Source: Legionella worsleiensis (GTDB lineage Bacteria; Pseudomonadota; Gammaproteobacteria; Legionellales; Legionellaceae). From it: 64,000 nucleotides of DNA. The notes beneath the pieces were generated by a model. The model ran no database searches and was not told the DNA's origin. It was given only the letters and a program-made list of their open reading frames with translations. A program made the position numbers and the translations under genes. Shown in pieces: positions 38,064-48,931 of the stretch; within the stretch, counting starts at the first letter, position 1, and each line of letters begins with the position of its first letter. The DNA lies in contig NZ_LNZC01000027.1 in assembly GCF_001467535.1 (NCBI RefSeq), forward strand, positions 146,322 through 210,321, in the 5' to 3' direction.

Positions 38064-40002
38064 ATTCAAGCGCCAAATCATTAATAAAATTCAATACCCT
38101 GCCTTCATCTCGTGTTCGCGGTATTGGGGGCAAACTGGCAAGTATATCCCGCCCATACTCTCTGGAAGTAAGTCTCGGATCGGCTATCATCAATACCCCT
38201 TTATCAGTGATATCACGAATTAAACGACCTACACCCTGCTTTAAAGCAATGACCGCATTAGGTAAAGACAGCTCATCAAACCCCGATAACCCTCTTTCTT
38301 TGAGATAGGCCATGCGGCCACGCATGACTGGATCGACAGGACTTGCAAAGGGCAATTTATCGATAATCACACAAGAGAGCGCTTCGCCTTTAACATCAAC
38401 TCCTTCCCAAAATGTTGCTGTTCCCAGCAATACCGCATTCCCTAATTGCCGAAACCGCTCCAGCAAAATGGGTTTTGCTTCTGAGCCCTGGATCAACAAT
38501 GGATAGTCTAAAGTATTGCTCAGCATTTGGGCAACTAATTTTAATGCTTTATGACTGGTGAACAAGAAAAAACAGCGCCCACCACATGCATTGATTACAG
38601 GCAACGCCCTATCCAATAACGATTGATAGTATGCCGAATCTTTGGGATCGGGTAACCCCCGGGGCATGTAAAGCAGTGCCTGCTCGTGAAAATTAAATGG
38701 GCTAGGCAGTAATAAGGTTTGCGCAGTTTTTAAGCCCAAAGGCTTGCAGAAACAGTCAAAAGAAGAAGCCATGGTTAATGTGGCAGAAGTAAACACATAA
38801 GTGCATTGATGATGTTTCAGTAGGCTGTTAAAGGATTGGGCAACATCAAAGGGAGTTGCATGAAACACCAGAGTCTGTTTGAATCGCTCCAGCCAACGAA
38901 TTTTATCTGGCGCAGACTGGGTAAATGAACGCAAAATGTTATCCAGTTCTACCAAACGCTCCTTGCATCTGACCAGACCCGGGATTTCCGCAATATGCTC
39001 ATCCTTTAAGCAGTCCATCAATTCGTCTTTAACGGTCAGCCAATTCTCCCAGGCTTTTGCGAAAGGCTTATTCTTCCAAAGCTCATCCCAACTTACTTTG
39101 TCCTCCTTGAGTGGTAATGCATGCAACAGCTCATCCATTACTTTATCCGACCGGTTGCGCAGCGCTTTCAAAGGCTGGTTTGCCAAATCAAGAACAGGCC
39201 ACTCACCAATAATGTCGTCAACCAAATCAGCAAATTGACGGGTACCTATACGCTCACCGTTAAAATGCGTTGCTATTTCAGCCAGTTGATGGGCTTCATC
39301 AAAAACAATCACGTCAACACCGGGTAATAATTCGCCAAAACCCTCTTGTTTTAAACGTGAATCGGCAAAAAACAAATGGTGATTGATGACGACCACATCG
39401 GCATCCATCGCTCGTTTGCGGGCTTTAACCAAAAAACAGGTTTCGTGTTTAGGGCATTCCGCCCCCAAACAATTGTCTGTAGTTGAGGTCACATAATTCC
39501 AGACCTGTGAATCCTCACTAATCTCAGGTAATTCCGAACGCTCACCGTCTTTCATCTGCGCCAGCTTGTCCCGAATATGCAACACTTCATGAGCACATTG
39601 CTGGCTATGAAACTGCCCTTCTTCTGCATGCATCTGCACCCTGTGCTGACAGATGTAATTAGCTCGTCCTTTTAAATTCTGGACACGGGACGATAAACCC
39701 AGAGCTCGCACCAAAGTGGGCAAATCTTTTTGAAAAAGTTGGTCTTGCAGTGTTTTGGTTGCAGTGGAAATGAGCGCTTTTTTGCCACTTAACAGACAGG
39801 GCAACAGATAAGCAAAGGTTTTGCCTGTTCCGGTTCCTGCCTCTGCAACCAATATTGATTTTTTGGATATTGCCTCAGCAATAGCTTGTGCCAAATCAGA
39901 CTGGGGAGCTCGGGCAACAAAACCGGGTATCGCAGTGGAAAGCCTCCCTTTATCGCTGAGGATACGCCGACAGGATTCGGGGAGCGAGGTTATTTCTTCC
40001 AC
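38044..40002 (-). CDS. yoaA: DinG/XPD-family helicase (YoaA-like)
   Basis: 652 residues. Walker [21 protein letters not shown] box [12 protein letters not shown], and four Cys including [12 protein letters not shown] for the iron-sulfur cluster. C-terminal helicase motifs are [16 protein letters not shown] and QGVGRLIRD. The early sequence ([20 protein letters not shown]) is closer to YoaA than to DinG. It would unwind 5'-3' and aid replication past damage. It overlaps the ferredoxin gene by 13 bp. Confidence 0.92.
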   Translation of the reverse strand: MEEITSLPESCRRILSDKGRLSTAIPGFVARAPQSDLAQAIAEAISKKSILVAEAGTGTGKTFAYLLPCLLSGKKALISTATKTLQDQLFQKDLPTLVRALGLSSRVQNLKGRANYICQHRVQMHAEEGQFHSQQCAHEVLHIRDKLAQMKDGERSELPEISEDSQVWNYVTSTTDNCLGAECPKHETCFLVKARKRAMDADVVVINHHLFFADSRLKQEGFGELLPGVDVIVFDEAHQLAEIATHFNGERIGTRQFADLVDDIIGEWPVLDLANQPLKALRNRSDKVMDELLHALPLKEDKVSWDELWKNKPFAKAWENWLTVKDELMDCLKDEHIAEIPGLVRCKERLVELDNILRSFTQSAPDKIRWLERFKQTLVFHATPFDVAQSFNSLLKHHQCTYVFTSATLTMASSFDCFCKPLGLKTAQTLLLPSPFNFHEQALLYMPRGLPDPKDSAYYQSLLDRALPVINACGGRCFFLFTSHKALKLVAQMLSNTLDYPLLIQGSEAKPILLERFRQLGNAVLLGTATFWEGVDVKGEALSCVIIDKLPFASPVDPVMRGRMAYLKERGLSGFDELSLPNAVIALKQGVGRLIRDITDKGVLMIADPRLTSREYGRDILASLPPIPRTRDEGRVLNFINDLALEYETVSD

Positions 40003-40325
40003 TCTTTTTGCAAGTATTGAAGTTTATCTTTAACGTCTTCCCAATCTTTGGCGTCAGCAGGTCCGTCTTTCTTGGCGGTAATATTAGGCCAGGATTGAGA
40101 CAACTCGGCATTTAATGCTTTAAATTGCTGTTGCTCATCAGTCAAATCGTCTTCAGAGACTATAGCGTTAACCGGGCATTCTGGTTCACAAAGGGCACAG
40201 TCTATACACTCATCAGGATGAATCACCAAAAAGTTAGGCCCTTCATAGAAACAATCAACCGGACACACTTCGACACAATCAGTATATTTGCACTTTATAC
40301 AACTTTCTGTAACTACAAAAGTCAT
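39990..40325 (-). CDS. fdxA: 7Fe-type ferredoxin
   Basis: 111 residues. [19 protein letters not shown] and [16 protein letters not shown] form two ferredoxin clusters of the Azotobacter FdI kind, one [3Fe-4S] and one [4Fe-4S]. A C-terminal extension of about 45 residues ([13 protein letters not shown]) is characteristic. It is a soluble electron carrier. The stop overlaps yoaA, whose product also carries an iron-sulfur cluster. Confidence 0.95.
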   Translation of the reverse strand: MTFVVTESCIKCKYTDCVEVCPVDCFYEGPNFLVIHPDECIDCALCEPECPVNAIVSEDDLTDEQQQFKALNAELSQSWPNITAKKDGPADAKDWEDVKDKLQYLQKEWKK

Positions 40326-40754
40326 AACGAAACCCTTTAATTGATGTTAGTAAATGTAGGGTATTAAAGCATAAAACGCCCTGTTATAGCCACAGTTCTT
40401 TGCTACCCTTATAACAAAAACAAGACACACTTACAAAAAACTACAATCATGCTTCCTGAACCGGTTTAATCAACTACCAAGGACTGACCTATAAGCGTAG
40501 AGTAAATCAGTACGGCTCCATGAGGCCTATATTAGAAAAAATAAAAAAAAGGCTTGGGTCTGTTGCCAATTTCCCTGGATTAGCTCTGAACATGACACAG
40601 CAAGGCGATAAAATAAAATCATTAAGTCAAAAATAATTTCTTGTTGCTCACAATAAACGCTTGATAGAGCGGTTATCATGTGTTAATTTTGTTCAATTTT
40701 TGACTGCATAGTGTCAATGAATGTAAATTTAGCTCTCTTTGTACGGGGTCTTTT
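40326..40754. other. Divergent promoter region, no gene seen
   Basis: About 430 bp between divergent genes. It presumably holds promoters for fdxA and the kinase-like gene. No convincing small gene, operator or hairpin was found. Confidence 0.45.
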
Positions 40755-43262
40755 ATGCCGATGTTAGCACCACCAAAACCTTTTTCGTCTTTAATCGAAC
40801 TGGTTAATACGTTTAATCAACTCCCTGAAAAAGAGGATATTCAAAAACTCTTTTACCTGCAAAAAATAAATTACCACTTGAATACTCTTATTCCCGATAA
40901 ACGATTATACACCTGGATGACCGATTCCAGTGCCAACGGTTTTGAAGAGCATCTTAAACGATATTCCATTACGCCACATGCTTCATTCTTCCTCAAAGGA
41001 ATACAATTTGCGCAGGCCGTTGCCAGATACTCCTCGCAAAAAGCTGAAAAAAAAACCTACTCTCCTTACATCATCTATCCGTTAATGCAAAAACGTGATG
41101 ACTATCTGATTAATAACAGTTTTGCCGAAGCAGGAAATGACTATATAAGCCTTTCGCTTGATCTGACTCGCTTGGCAGCCACCGAACCAGTAATTAAAAG
41201 CAAAGTAGAAAAACAAATCATCTTGTCAGAGATGGTATCATCGAAAATTCAGGCAATTAGAAATAAAACTGACTCGATTAATCACTTGTCCCATAAACTG
41301 AGATACAAAACAGAACCTCTTGGAGCAGGAGGAAATAATGCAAACTTCAAATTTACCATCAGCGGTTTGGAAGGTGAGAAAGGAGAAGAAGAGCTGGCCT
41401 TACGGGTTGAAGATCGTTCAGATTTGAGTCTGGAACAACGCCTGCACTCGCATGATGTATCCATGTACTTCATTGAAGACTATGCGCTGTTTATAAACGG
41501 ATTTCAAAATGAAAATTCTCCCATCGAATACAATCCTGTAGCTATAAGTGACCTTGCCAAGCAAGGCAACCTGGTAGAGGTCGCACTGAAATTACGCAAT
41601 AAATCTGCACAGGACATTGCTGCTTATGCACAATTTTATTTTGATCAAATCATCAATTTTTTATCCTTGTTGCTGGATGCCAAAGCGTACCACCCCGACA
41701 TGAAACTTTCTAATTTTCTTGCTGATAAAAACCGCTTGTTAATCAGTGATCGCAAGACATTTATTGACAATCGGTATCCTTTAGTCAGCACCGTGCGCAG
41801 TAGCCCTAATTACGCTCCTGATGAATACAATAACTGTCTGGACTTTCTCACTAACAGAATAAAATTTAACAAAAAAGCAAACACAACGACATTAGACATG
41901 CCTCAATTTATGGCATATCAGTTGGGTATGATATTAAAGGAATTTCTATTGTTAACTCAAATGGACGAGCTACCTGAGGATTTCAGAGATAAAGACATCA
42001 GTGCTGCATCTTATTTTTGCTCGCCAACAAATGCAATAATCAACATGTCACTGTTAATTCAGGAACTGACCCGCACGAATCCCGAAAATCGTATGACCAT
42101 CGACCAATTCAAAGATCTTTTTGTTTTGAAAAATATGAGTCCTGATAATTTTTATGCCCAAGTGGAACAAAAATTCCCATCGGAACAGCTGGGCATTCAA
42201 GAAGATATTGCTCCCATTACAGCGCTCATAAACGAAAAAAATATCAGTGTGTTACAGCGTTTCGCATCAATATTTAAAAATCTCTTCAGCCTCAATCCCA
42301 AGCCAGATGATTATTTGCTGCGCACCAATGAACAGTTTAAAAAAATATCATCTCTTGAACCCAGGGATACCCGTATAACCTACATGGCTGAAAAACTGGC
42401 AACAACCTGTTACAAAGAGTACAGCCATGCTTATTTTAAAAAATGCTCCCTCTCTCTTGAGTCGGTCTTATTTGAGCAGGATTGGCATAAAGCCTCATGG
42501 TACAGAAAAGCGTTGCACTGGTTAACTTTTGGTTTGTATGGCATTGACCGTACAACTGATGTCGATATGGCGTCTGTAACTATTCATCAGGATCTTAAAA
42601 GCGATGAATTTCAAACGCACTTTGCTGTTTTGCAATTTTTGCCTCCAAGAGAGTTAAATAATCTGGGACTATTAGAATCGGCTCGGTTTAAAGATTTTCT
42701 CTTTGCTCATATCCAAGAGATAGTGCCGGAAGCATTGGATGACAGCGAATACAGCGACTCATCCAGTAGTGATTCTGATTTAAACAGCAAACCTGTGCCT
42801 TTGTTAAACGAACAATCAATTCACCAAGACAAGGCCAGTTTAGAGCAAGTTGACTCTTTGCCATCAGGAACTATGGTAATTAAATCAAGTCAATCGCTCG
42901 AGAAAGATGCAGCTGCTGATGCCCTGCCGTCTGCTACCATGGTCATTAAAGACGATACCCCCGAAGAACTCTCAACAGATACTGTGGTGTTCAGACCATC
43001 GGCACAAGCTAAAAAAATGTCTTTTTCTTTTATTGCAGCACCCGGATTTTTTTCTAACCCAGGTTCTAAAGAAGCCAAAAAAGAAAAGGTAGCCAGTATC
43101 AAATCAGCCCTGCTCAGAGGTGACTTTCACTGTAACTCTCGTATGGGTAAAAAAACTCGCCCAAGCATTCAGAATTTCATATGGGAACCGGTTACACCCG
43201 AGACCAATGATACTCCGTTGACGTCTAATTGCCCTCAAGAAAACCAATCACGCATGAGATGA
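40755..43262 (+). CDS. legK7: Kinase-like effector, LegK7-type
   Basis: 835 residues. Kinase-like core: the glycine-rich PLGAGGNNANFKFTI (residues 188-202), ELALRVED, where Arg217 sits near the usual VAxK lysine, then YHPDMKLSNFL with Asp315, Lys317 and Asn320 as catalytic-loop residues, and LLISDRK in the DFG position. The order matches the LegK7 kinase of L. pneumophila (Lpg1924) as I remember it; that kinase phosphorylates host MOB1 and perturbs the Hippo pathway. The last 200 residues are Ser/Asp/Lys-rich, with two TMVIK repeats (SGTMVIKSS, SATMVIKDD). The name is from memory, not from a search. Confidence 0.65.
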   Translation: MPMLAPPKPFSSLIELVNTFNQLPEKEDIQKLFYLQKINYHLNTLIPDKRLYTWMTDSSANGFEEHLKRYSITPHASFFLKGIQFAQAVARYSSQKAEKKTYSPYIIYPLMQKRDDYLINNSFAEAGNDYISLSLDLTRLAATEPVIKSKVEKQIILSEMVSSKIQAIRNKTDSINHLSHKLRYKTEPLGAGGNNANFKFTISGLEGEKGEEELALRVEDRSDLSLEQRLHSHDVSMYFIEDYALFINGFQNENSPIEYNPVAISDLAKQGNLVEVALKLRNKSAQDIAAYAQFYFDQIINFLSLLLDAKAYHPDMKLSNFLADKNRLLISDRKTFIDNRYPLVSTVRSSPNYAPDEYNNCLDFLTNRIKFNKKANTTTLDMPQFMAYQLGMILKEFLLLTQMDELPEDFRDKDISAASYFCSPTNAIINMSLLIQELTRTNPENRMTIDQFKDLFVLKNMSPDNFYAQVEQKFPSEQLGIQEDIAPITALINEKNISVLQRFASIFKNLFSLNPKPDDYLLRTNEQFKKISSLEPRDTRITYMAEKLATTCYKEYSHAYFKKCSLSLESVLFEQDWHKASWYRKALHWLTFGLYGIDRTTDVDMASVTIHQDLKSDEFQTHFAVLQFLPPRELNNLGLLESARFKDFLFAHIQEIVPEALDDSEYSDSSSSDSDLNSKPVPLLNEQSIHQDKASLEQVDSLPSGTMVIKSSQSLEKDAAADALPSATMVIKDDTPEELSTDTVVFRPSAQAKKMSFSFIAAPGFFSNPGSKEAKKEKVASIKSALLRGDFHCNSRMGKKTRPSIQNFIWEPVTPETNDTPLTSNCPQENQSRMR

Positions 43263-43278
43263 CGTGACTGATGCTCTT

Positions 43279-43314
43279 ACCGAATTTCTGAAGTCATGAA
43301 ATCAGAAATTCGGT
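43279..43314 (+). terminator. Perfect 13-bp inverted repeat between convergent genes
   Basis: ACCGAATTTCTGA, a 10-nt loop, and TCAGAAATTCGGT, just after the kinase-like gene. No T-run follows, so intrinsic termination is uncertain. Confidence 0.45.
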
Positions 43315-43386
43315 TCAAGAGGCAAATGACATTGCCAAAAGATGATTCACCTCTGAATAATTCAATTATTACTTTTTATCAATTGT

Positions 43387-44238
43387 CTAAAGACCTAATA
43401 CGGATCTCGTTGATTCATCGGGCTTTTGTACCGCTGGCAAATGTTCATACATGAATAATCCAGCCTTCTCAGCCCCTATGCAATCATCAGATGATAAATA
43501 ACCACCGGCAACCTGGGCACAATACGTTTTCATCTCGGATATTGAGGATAATTCAAATGGTGTGCTAAGAATAATTCCTTTACCAAAATAGGCATTGTTT
43601 ATGGACGCTTCGGATTGTGTCTCGGTTAAAGCGGCTAAATGAAGAAACTTCCAACAGAGTGTATAGGCTGCTCGACATGGGTCGCTCAATCCCAATTGTT
43701 GATACTTCAAAGCCAACCGCATGTAACCATAGGCAACTAACAAATACCCTGGACATTGATGTTTTTTTGCAAAATATTCAAGATTGTATAAAAACTCAGC
43801 CAATTTATTCAAATCAGCCTCTGTTGCCTTATTTAAACTGGTATACGCTCTATGCAAGCACGAGCGAATGCTATGAAAGGACAAATAATCCGAGGAGGTT
43901 ACTCGCAAAAAAAATGGATCTTCAGCAGACTGAGTTTTTTTGGACTTGAGTTGCAGTAAGTACAGTAAATACCCTATCACAAAGTCTGCGTCGCTTATTC
44001 CCGGTTGCGCCTGAAAACGAAAATCAGGATATCCAGGAATACGTAAATTCATACGACGATTGGTCCAAAACGAATCGTACTGGGTTTCTTTTAATTGCTC
44101 ATGCAAGGAAAGATGATTTAAAAGAAATTCAGCCAGTTGCTCGTTATTCCAACGCTCAAGATATTCCAGGGCCTTTGAGCGTTGATCTGTACTTAAATAA
44201 AAAACAGCCTTCTCTGTAGTTGATTTTTTTTTATTCAT
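43387..44238 (-). CDS. Helical protein of unknown function, possible DUF5630 type
   Basis: 283 residues, all-helical. The N-terminal pattern ALEYLERWNNEQLAEFLLNH, then FWTNRRMNLRIPGYPDFRF, resembles the Legionella DUF5630 layout (a WN...L...L helix followed by a W..R motif), but I cannot verify that. The middle has repeated helix pairs rich in Tyr and Leu, suggesting a TPR-like scaffold. No signal peptide. The only neighbours are two long effector-like genes, so a secreted role is possible. Confidence 0.55.
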   Translation of the reverse strand: MNKKKSTTEKAVFYLSTDQRSKALEYLERWNNEQLAEFLLNHLSLHEQLKETQYDSFWTNRRMNLRIPGYPDFRFQAQPGISDADFVIGYLLYLLQLKSKKTQSAEDPFFLRVTSSDYLSFHSIRSCLHRAYTSLNKATEADLNKLAEFLYNLEYFAKKHQCPGYLLVAYGYMRLALKYQQLGLSDPCRAAYTLCWKFLHLAALTETQSEASINNAYFGKGIILSTPFELSSISEMKTYCAQVAGGYLSSDDCIGAEKAGLFMYEHLPAVQKPDESTRSVLGL

Positions 44239-44338
44239 GTCGCCCTCTCAATAAAAAAATTGTATTTTTTATTAACAAAAAACAAATCAATGTCTATAGT
44301 TATCAATAAGTCTAGTTGATACCATGAGGATCTAGCCA

Positions 44339-46990
44339 GTGGACGCTGCACAAAAAAAACGGATTATTAAGCGCTACATTAAGGAAAGAAGCGAAAGTCC
44401 AGATAGGGTAAACCTTGAAGATGACGCATTAGCACCTTATGCGGCACTGGACGGATTGCTTGATCATATTACCCTCAACAACAATGGGTTATTTGACTTT
44501 GCAACGCTGGAACTTGATGAATTGCAATGGAAAAATTTCACCGATGTTCTGAATTATTCCACCGTTTTTACCGCCGGCTCGCCGCCCACACTAACCGGAA
44601 TAAAGGAACGTAGCGCTGAATTTGGATTAAACTATCTGAGAAATGCTCGGGATATTAGCGCATTACCAAAGAGCAACTATTATGCCAGACCAACCAGTAT
44701 ACCCGCAGAAGCCGATTTGGAATTAAATGAAGAAATACAAAATGCCAGGGCAAAACTGTATGCTCTGCTGCAAACTGTACCTGGTGAGACCGCATTCAAT
44801 CCTGCAGACATCGCCCAGGTTAATTTGCGCATCAAAACTGTCACTGATTTGATTAAGCCTTTAGCTGATGCAAATCCACAAAAAGCACTATTACTTAACA
44901 GACTGAATATCCTGATGGACTTGAATAAAGTCAATCAGTTAGAACGCATTGCCATTCCCCTGGATAACGGAGCAACTTCAGTTTACTGTACTCTCGCAGA
45001 GGCTGCAGGTGGAGTTACCGAAAAAATTTCCCTTGTTTCAGTTGACAGTGTCAAAACCCAACTGGGTCGTCTAAATGAACAAGAGGACTTGACTGTTGAA
45101 CGTTATAATCAAAACAGAGCACAATTCAAATTAAGTACTGAAGCCATAATCAAACTCCCAAAACACGGCGATATCAAAGAAGTTCAGCGTGAAGCTATGG
45201 CACTTAATATCTCTCGAATCATGGGACTAGACACAGGCTCATCAACGACCATTTCACATAAAGGCCATCCGGCTATGTTTGTTCCTTTCGATAACATACA
45301 GTTACTCAGTGAGTTTTCCTCAGGAAAAACTTTTACAGCCGGTTTAGGCATTGGCGGCCAGACTTACACCCATTACTCGACAATAAAACCTGTTGGGGAA
45401 GGCATGCAAGGAGACCGTTTTGTTGATGATTTTGGTAATTCATTAGCACTCTTTTATTTATGTTCAGACACGGATGCAGTAGGAGGATATTGCCAGAATA
45501 AAGCACTAAGAAACGGCAGAAGCCTTTTCGTTTTTGACCAGGTTATAATGGACAGTGATAAATTCATTCTTGATTCCCGTTTGAGTCTGCAACCCAACCA
45601 GTTTATTGTAAAACACACTCGCCACGGACAAGGACGTAACCGAACGCTTATTGAAGATTCGTCTATGGTCAGTAAATACGCAAGTATCTTACACCTTAAA
45701 GAATCAGGCGCCAAAATAATCCAGTACGCCAACCACGTTGCCTGGCAACACCATAACCGGGCTGAAACCTTAAGAGATCAACTGGGCGGTGTTTTGGACA
45801 GGGCAACTCGAGATAGGTTACTTGATGAATTAAAAGACGTTGAAATCCTGGAACGTGATGCCATTACCATCAAAACAAAAATTGAAGGCAGAATAAAAAA
45901 AATTGATGAGGTATTACCCAAAACAACGGGAGTTGTCAGTTCCGATGAGGTAAGACAAGCGCTCATATTGGAAAAATTGATTCATAACCCCGTGCTGTTT
46001 AGTGATGATGGTAGGCCCTATAAAAATCCATGGACAAACAGACAAACCAATACCGTTCAATCGATCAGGGATATGGGCAATGGCAGCGTACAAATCAATT
46101 TTAAATCCAAGGTGCCTCCAGACATGATGCAATTCATCAAGCGACATGGTGGAGGCGATTCCATGGCTCTGGTTTCCGCCAAGGTACTCACCATAAGCAA
46201 AGCAGATCTCAATACCCTTAGTGAGGGAATGTTGCATCCCGAACATCAGACCATTTTGTCACCGGACAGAGACTATCTGGCCAGAGAAGATTTAGCGGCA
46301 ATCAAAAGCGCTTATGGTGTAGGACACAGAACCCGAATTATTAATACCATTACAACGTACAAAAGCATAATGAACGATGCAGAACGCAGACCCGCAGATA
46401 AAATCGCCGCTCTGACTAAAACAGAGGCTGATTTGAAAGAATTTATCAGAACAGCCAAAGACAAAGGATTGGGCATGCATGTCCTGAAAAAATTCTATTT
46501 TGACGCACAACAACAACTGCAAAAGCTGATGAATCCCGATTTAATGCCCGCAAACCTGAATGAAGCTTTTTCTGCTGCTTTAAAGTTGGATAGAGTATCT
46601 GAATTCAATGCAGTAGTTCGCGAAGCCATAGCACAGAACAAACTGGCAGATGCACAATTTACCGGATTTCTTACCGCCTGCATCCAGAAAGCAGCCTTGG
46701 CGACCAATCATCCAGAGGGTGTTAGAGAAAGCCAAAACCTGTCGCTGGATGCGCAAAGGGTCATCAATCATTTTCAGTTACCAGCTGTACCCATATTGAT
46801 GCAATTAGCCGTGCATGAGGTGGCTGATGATGGGGTGGCACACCTGGATCCTCTGGCGGCTCTTGAAGATGACTTAAGAATGGAGCATGGGCTTTTGACT
46901 GCTGAACCTGTGACCCACGATGCGGAGAGACCAACCGATCCCATCCCTGATGAGAGCTTTACAGAAGATCATTCTATGCGAGTTAAGTGA
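44339..46990 (+). CDS. Large effector-like protein, unidentified
   Basis: 883 residues from a GTG at 44339, supported by GAGGA about 10 nt upstream. No family recognised. The middle contains VYCTLAEAAGG, GQTYTHYSTIKPVGEGMQGD and VFDQVIMDSDKF, which look like a globular enzymatic core but match nothing I can name. The second half is helical and coiled-coil prone (residues about 480-530), and the tail is acidic (LAALEDDLRMEHG). Its position right after the LegK7-like gene matches the order of Lpg1924 and the effector candidate Lpg1925, from memory. Function unknown. Confidence 0.55.
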   Translation: MDAAQKKRIIKRYIKERSESPDRVNLEDDALAPYAALDGLLDHITLNNNGLFDFATLELDELQWKNFTDVLNYSTVFTAGSPPTLTGIKERSAEFGLNYLRNARDISALPKSNYYARPTSIPAEADLELNEEIQNARAKLYALLQTVPGETAFNPADIAQVNLRIKTVTDLIKPLADANPQKALLLNRLNILMDLNKVNQLERIAIPLDNGATSVYCTLAEAAGGVTEKISLVSVDSVKTQLGRLNEQEDLTVERYNQNRAQFKLSTEAIIKLPKHGDIKEVQREAMALNISRIMGLDTGSSTTISHKGHPAMFVPFDNIQLLSEFSSGKTFTAGLGIGGQTYTHYSTIKPVGEGMQGDRFVDDFGNSLALFYLCSDTDAVGGYCQNKALRNGRSLFVFDQVIMDSDKFILDSRLSLQPNQFIVKHTRHGQGRNRTLIEDSSMVSKYASILHLKESGAKIIQYANHVAWQHHNRAETLRDQLGGVLDRATRDRLLDELKDVEILERDAITIKTKIEGRIKKIDEVLPKTTGVVSSDEVRQALILEKLIHNPVLFSDDGRPYKNPWTNRQTNTVQSIRDMGNGSVQINFKSKVPPDMMQFIKRHGGGDSMALVSAKVLTISKADLNTLSEGMLHPEHQTILSPDRDYLAREDLAAIKSAYGVGHRTRIINTITTYKSIMNDAERRPADKIAALTKTEADLKEFIRTAKDKGLGMHVLKKFYFDAQQQLQKLMNPDLMPANLNEAFSAALKLDRVSEFNAVVREAIAQNKLADAQFTGFLTACIQKAALATNHPEGVRESQNLSLDAQRVINHFQLPAVPILMQLAVHEVADDGVAHLDPLAALEDDLRMEHGLLTAEPVTHDAERPTDPIPDESFTEDHSMRVK

Positions 46991-47026
46991 TGATTGTAAA
47001 CGATAAACAGAATTGATGGAGCAATT

Positions 47027-47584
47027 ATGCCAGTAAATGAAAGACGCCAACATTTTCGTATCGATGATCAGATTTACTTTGATTATCGAGTGATTTCTCC
47101 CGGTGAATTATGCACTGATTCGTCTATTTCAAATCAACTATTGGGAGAAAACGGGCAAAAATACATGGAGGCTATGAACTATTTTCAACATATTGACCAT
47201 CAGCTTAGTGAATTAACTCAAGCGTTATCCTCTAAAGAATCCGCTATAGCTGATTGTCTTAATCTGTTAAACGCCAAAATAGATTACTTATCTCGTCACG
47301 TTTTGATGTCTGGAAAGCTGCAAATGAAAAAAGTAAACATCAGCCTGGGAGGCATGTCTTTTAAAACATCAAAACTTCTTGAAGAAAACACACATTTAAA
47401 AATTGTTCTTTACACCAAGCCCAGAATGATTCCTGTAATCCTTGATGCTTTTGTGGTTTACAGTCAGTTTCAAAATGAGACCAATTATCGTACTGCTGTT
47501 GCATTCACTCAATTGACCATTGAACAAGAGCAACTGCTGTCGCAACATATTCTCCAGGCACAGGTAAAAAATCAATTTGATTGA
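47027..47584 (+). CDS. PilZ-domain protein
   Basis: 185 residues. RRQHFRIDDQIYFDY is the RxxxR c-di-GMP-binding start and NISLGGMSF is the (D/N)xSxxG element. In between lies a 60-residue helical insertion. The beta barrel continues with KIVLYTKPRMIPV and AVAFTQL. It would bind cyclic di-GMP and could respond to the GGDEF enzyme at 12314, though no direct link is seen. Confidence 0.85.
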   Translation: MPVNERRQHFRIDDQIYFDYRVISPGELCTDSSISNQLLGENGQKYMEAMNYFQHIDHQLSELTQALSSKESAIADCLNLLNAKIDYLSRHVLMSGKLQMKKVNISLGGMSFKTSKLLEENTHLKIVLYTKPRMIPVILDAFVVYSQFQNETNYRTAVAFTQLTIEQEQLLSQHILQAQVKNQFD

Positions 47585-47674
47585 GCGCAATGTTCCTGCG
47601 TTATGGATAATGCTTGGAGTAGATTAAGGATTCACGCATAATATGCTTTTTTTGGTGAATTAAAGAGGTGTACG

Positions 47675-47944
47675 ATGAACAGACTCGTTTTTTGCTGTAA
47701 ATTACAACAAGATGCCGAAGCATTACAAAATCAACCCTTCCCGGGTGAATTGGGTGAACGCATTTACAATCAAGTATCAAGGCAAGCGTGGAATATGTGG
47801 CTTTCTCATCAGACCATGCTGATTAACGAATATCGCTTAAACCTGGTGGAAGCCAGAGCACGTGATTTTCTCAAAGAAGAAATGCAAAAATACTTTTTTG
47901 GTGAAGGCTCGGAAAAGCCATCGGGATATGTTGCCAGAAATTAA
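47675..47944 (+). CDS. yggX: Fe(II)-trafficking protein YggX
   Basis: 89 residues of the YggX family: [12 protein letters not shown] near the start (the family has an early Cys), [19 protein letters not shown], and [16 protein letters not shown]. Involved in iron-sulfur cluster protection and iron handling. RBS AGAGG ahead of the ATG. psuG follows 11 bp later. Confidence 0.93.
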   Translation: MNRLVFCCKLQQDAEALQNQPFPGELGERIYNQVSRQAWNMWLSHQTMLINEYRLNLVEARARDFLKEEMQKYFFGEGSEKPSGYVARN

Positions 47945-47955
47945 AGGACTCCATT

Positions 47956-48882
47956 ATGTTTCATGATTTGTTAGCAATTAATGAAGAGGTTTTAGACGCT
48001 TTAGAACACAAAAAACCCGTAGTAGCACTTGAATCAACCATCATCTCTCATGGCATGCCGTATCCAGAAAATTTAAATACGGCATGTGAGGTTGAACACA
48101 TCATACGTAATCAAGGAGCTACACCTGCGACTATTGCTCTGTACCGGGGAAAAATTCATATAGGATTGACGCAACAGATCATGGAACACCTTGCTGAATC
48201 TACAGAAGTTCTAAAGGCATCTCGCCGAGATATATCCTATGTACTGAGTAAGAAAATATCAGCCAGCACTACCGTTGCAGCAACTATGTTCTGCGCACAC
48301 CTGGCTCAGCTTCCTTTGTTTGTCACTGGAGGAATCGGCGGAGTGCACCAGGAAGCAGGAAACAGCTTTGATATCTCGGCCGATTTAATTGAATTAGCCT
48401 CTACCCCCGTAACCGTTGTCTGTTCTGGGGCAAAATCCATTCTTGATTTGCCTAAAACACTTGAAGTACTTGAAACGCATGGCGTTGCAGTCATTGGTTA
48501 CGGTACCGATGAATTTCCTGCTTTTTACAGTCGTTCCAGTGGCATACCCATTATTCATCGGTTAAACACCGCTGATGAAGTTGCCCAGCTCATGATAGTC
48601 CAACGCCATTTGAATATGAGTAATGGTATTGTGATTGCGAACCCTATTCCTGTAGAAGCTGAATTATCAGACGAAGAAATGACCCCTTTTATTCAACAAG
48701 CTCACCAGGAAGCCAAGCACGTCAAAGGTCAAGCCCTCACTCCATTCTTGTTAAAACGTATTGCTGAATTAACAGCCGGAAAGAGTTTACGAGCCAATAT
48801 TGAGCTTATTAAAAGCAACGCCTTACTAGGGGCACAGATTGCAGTATCCTACCACGAAAAATTATTTTCAAAAAAAATGTAA
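47956..48882 (+). CDS. psuG: Pseudouridine-5'-phosphate glycosidase
   Basis: 308 residues. VALESTIISHGMPYPENL is the family start, with the active-site Glu in LEST. Further motifs are ISASTTVAATMFCA, FVTGGIGGVHQEA and SGAKSILDLPKTLE, the last holding the Lys. It cleaves pseudouridine 5'-phosphate to uracil and ribose 5-phosphate. The partner kinase PsuK is not in the window. Confidence 0.94.
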   Translation: MFHDLLAINEEVLDALEHKKPVVALESTIISHGMPYPENLNTACEVEHIIRNQGATPATIALYRGKIHIGLTQQIMEHLAESTEVLKASRRDISYVLSKKISASTTVAATMFCAHLAQLPLFVTGGIGGVHQEAGNSFDISADLIELASTPVTVVCSGAKSILDLPKTLEVLETHGVAVIGYGTDEFPAFYSRSSGIPIIHRLNTADEVAQLMIVQRHLNMSNGIVIANPIPVEAELSDEEMTPFIQQAHQEAKHVKGQALTPFLLKRIAELTAGKSLRANIELIKSNALLGAQIAVSYHEKLFSKKM

Positions 48883-48889
48883 ACAATAC

Positions 48890-48918
48890 TTGACTCAAAA
48901 CGCTTATCGGAGTTTAAT
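48890..48918 (+). promoter_or_regulatory. Promoter of the tRNA-Phe gene
   Basis: TTGACT, a 17-nt spacer, then TTTAAT, 13 nt before the first tRNA base. Near-consensus -35 and spacing. Confidence 0.6.
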
Positions 48919-48931
48919 AGCACCCCATTGG

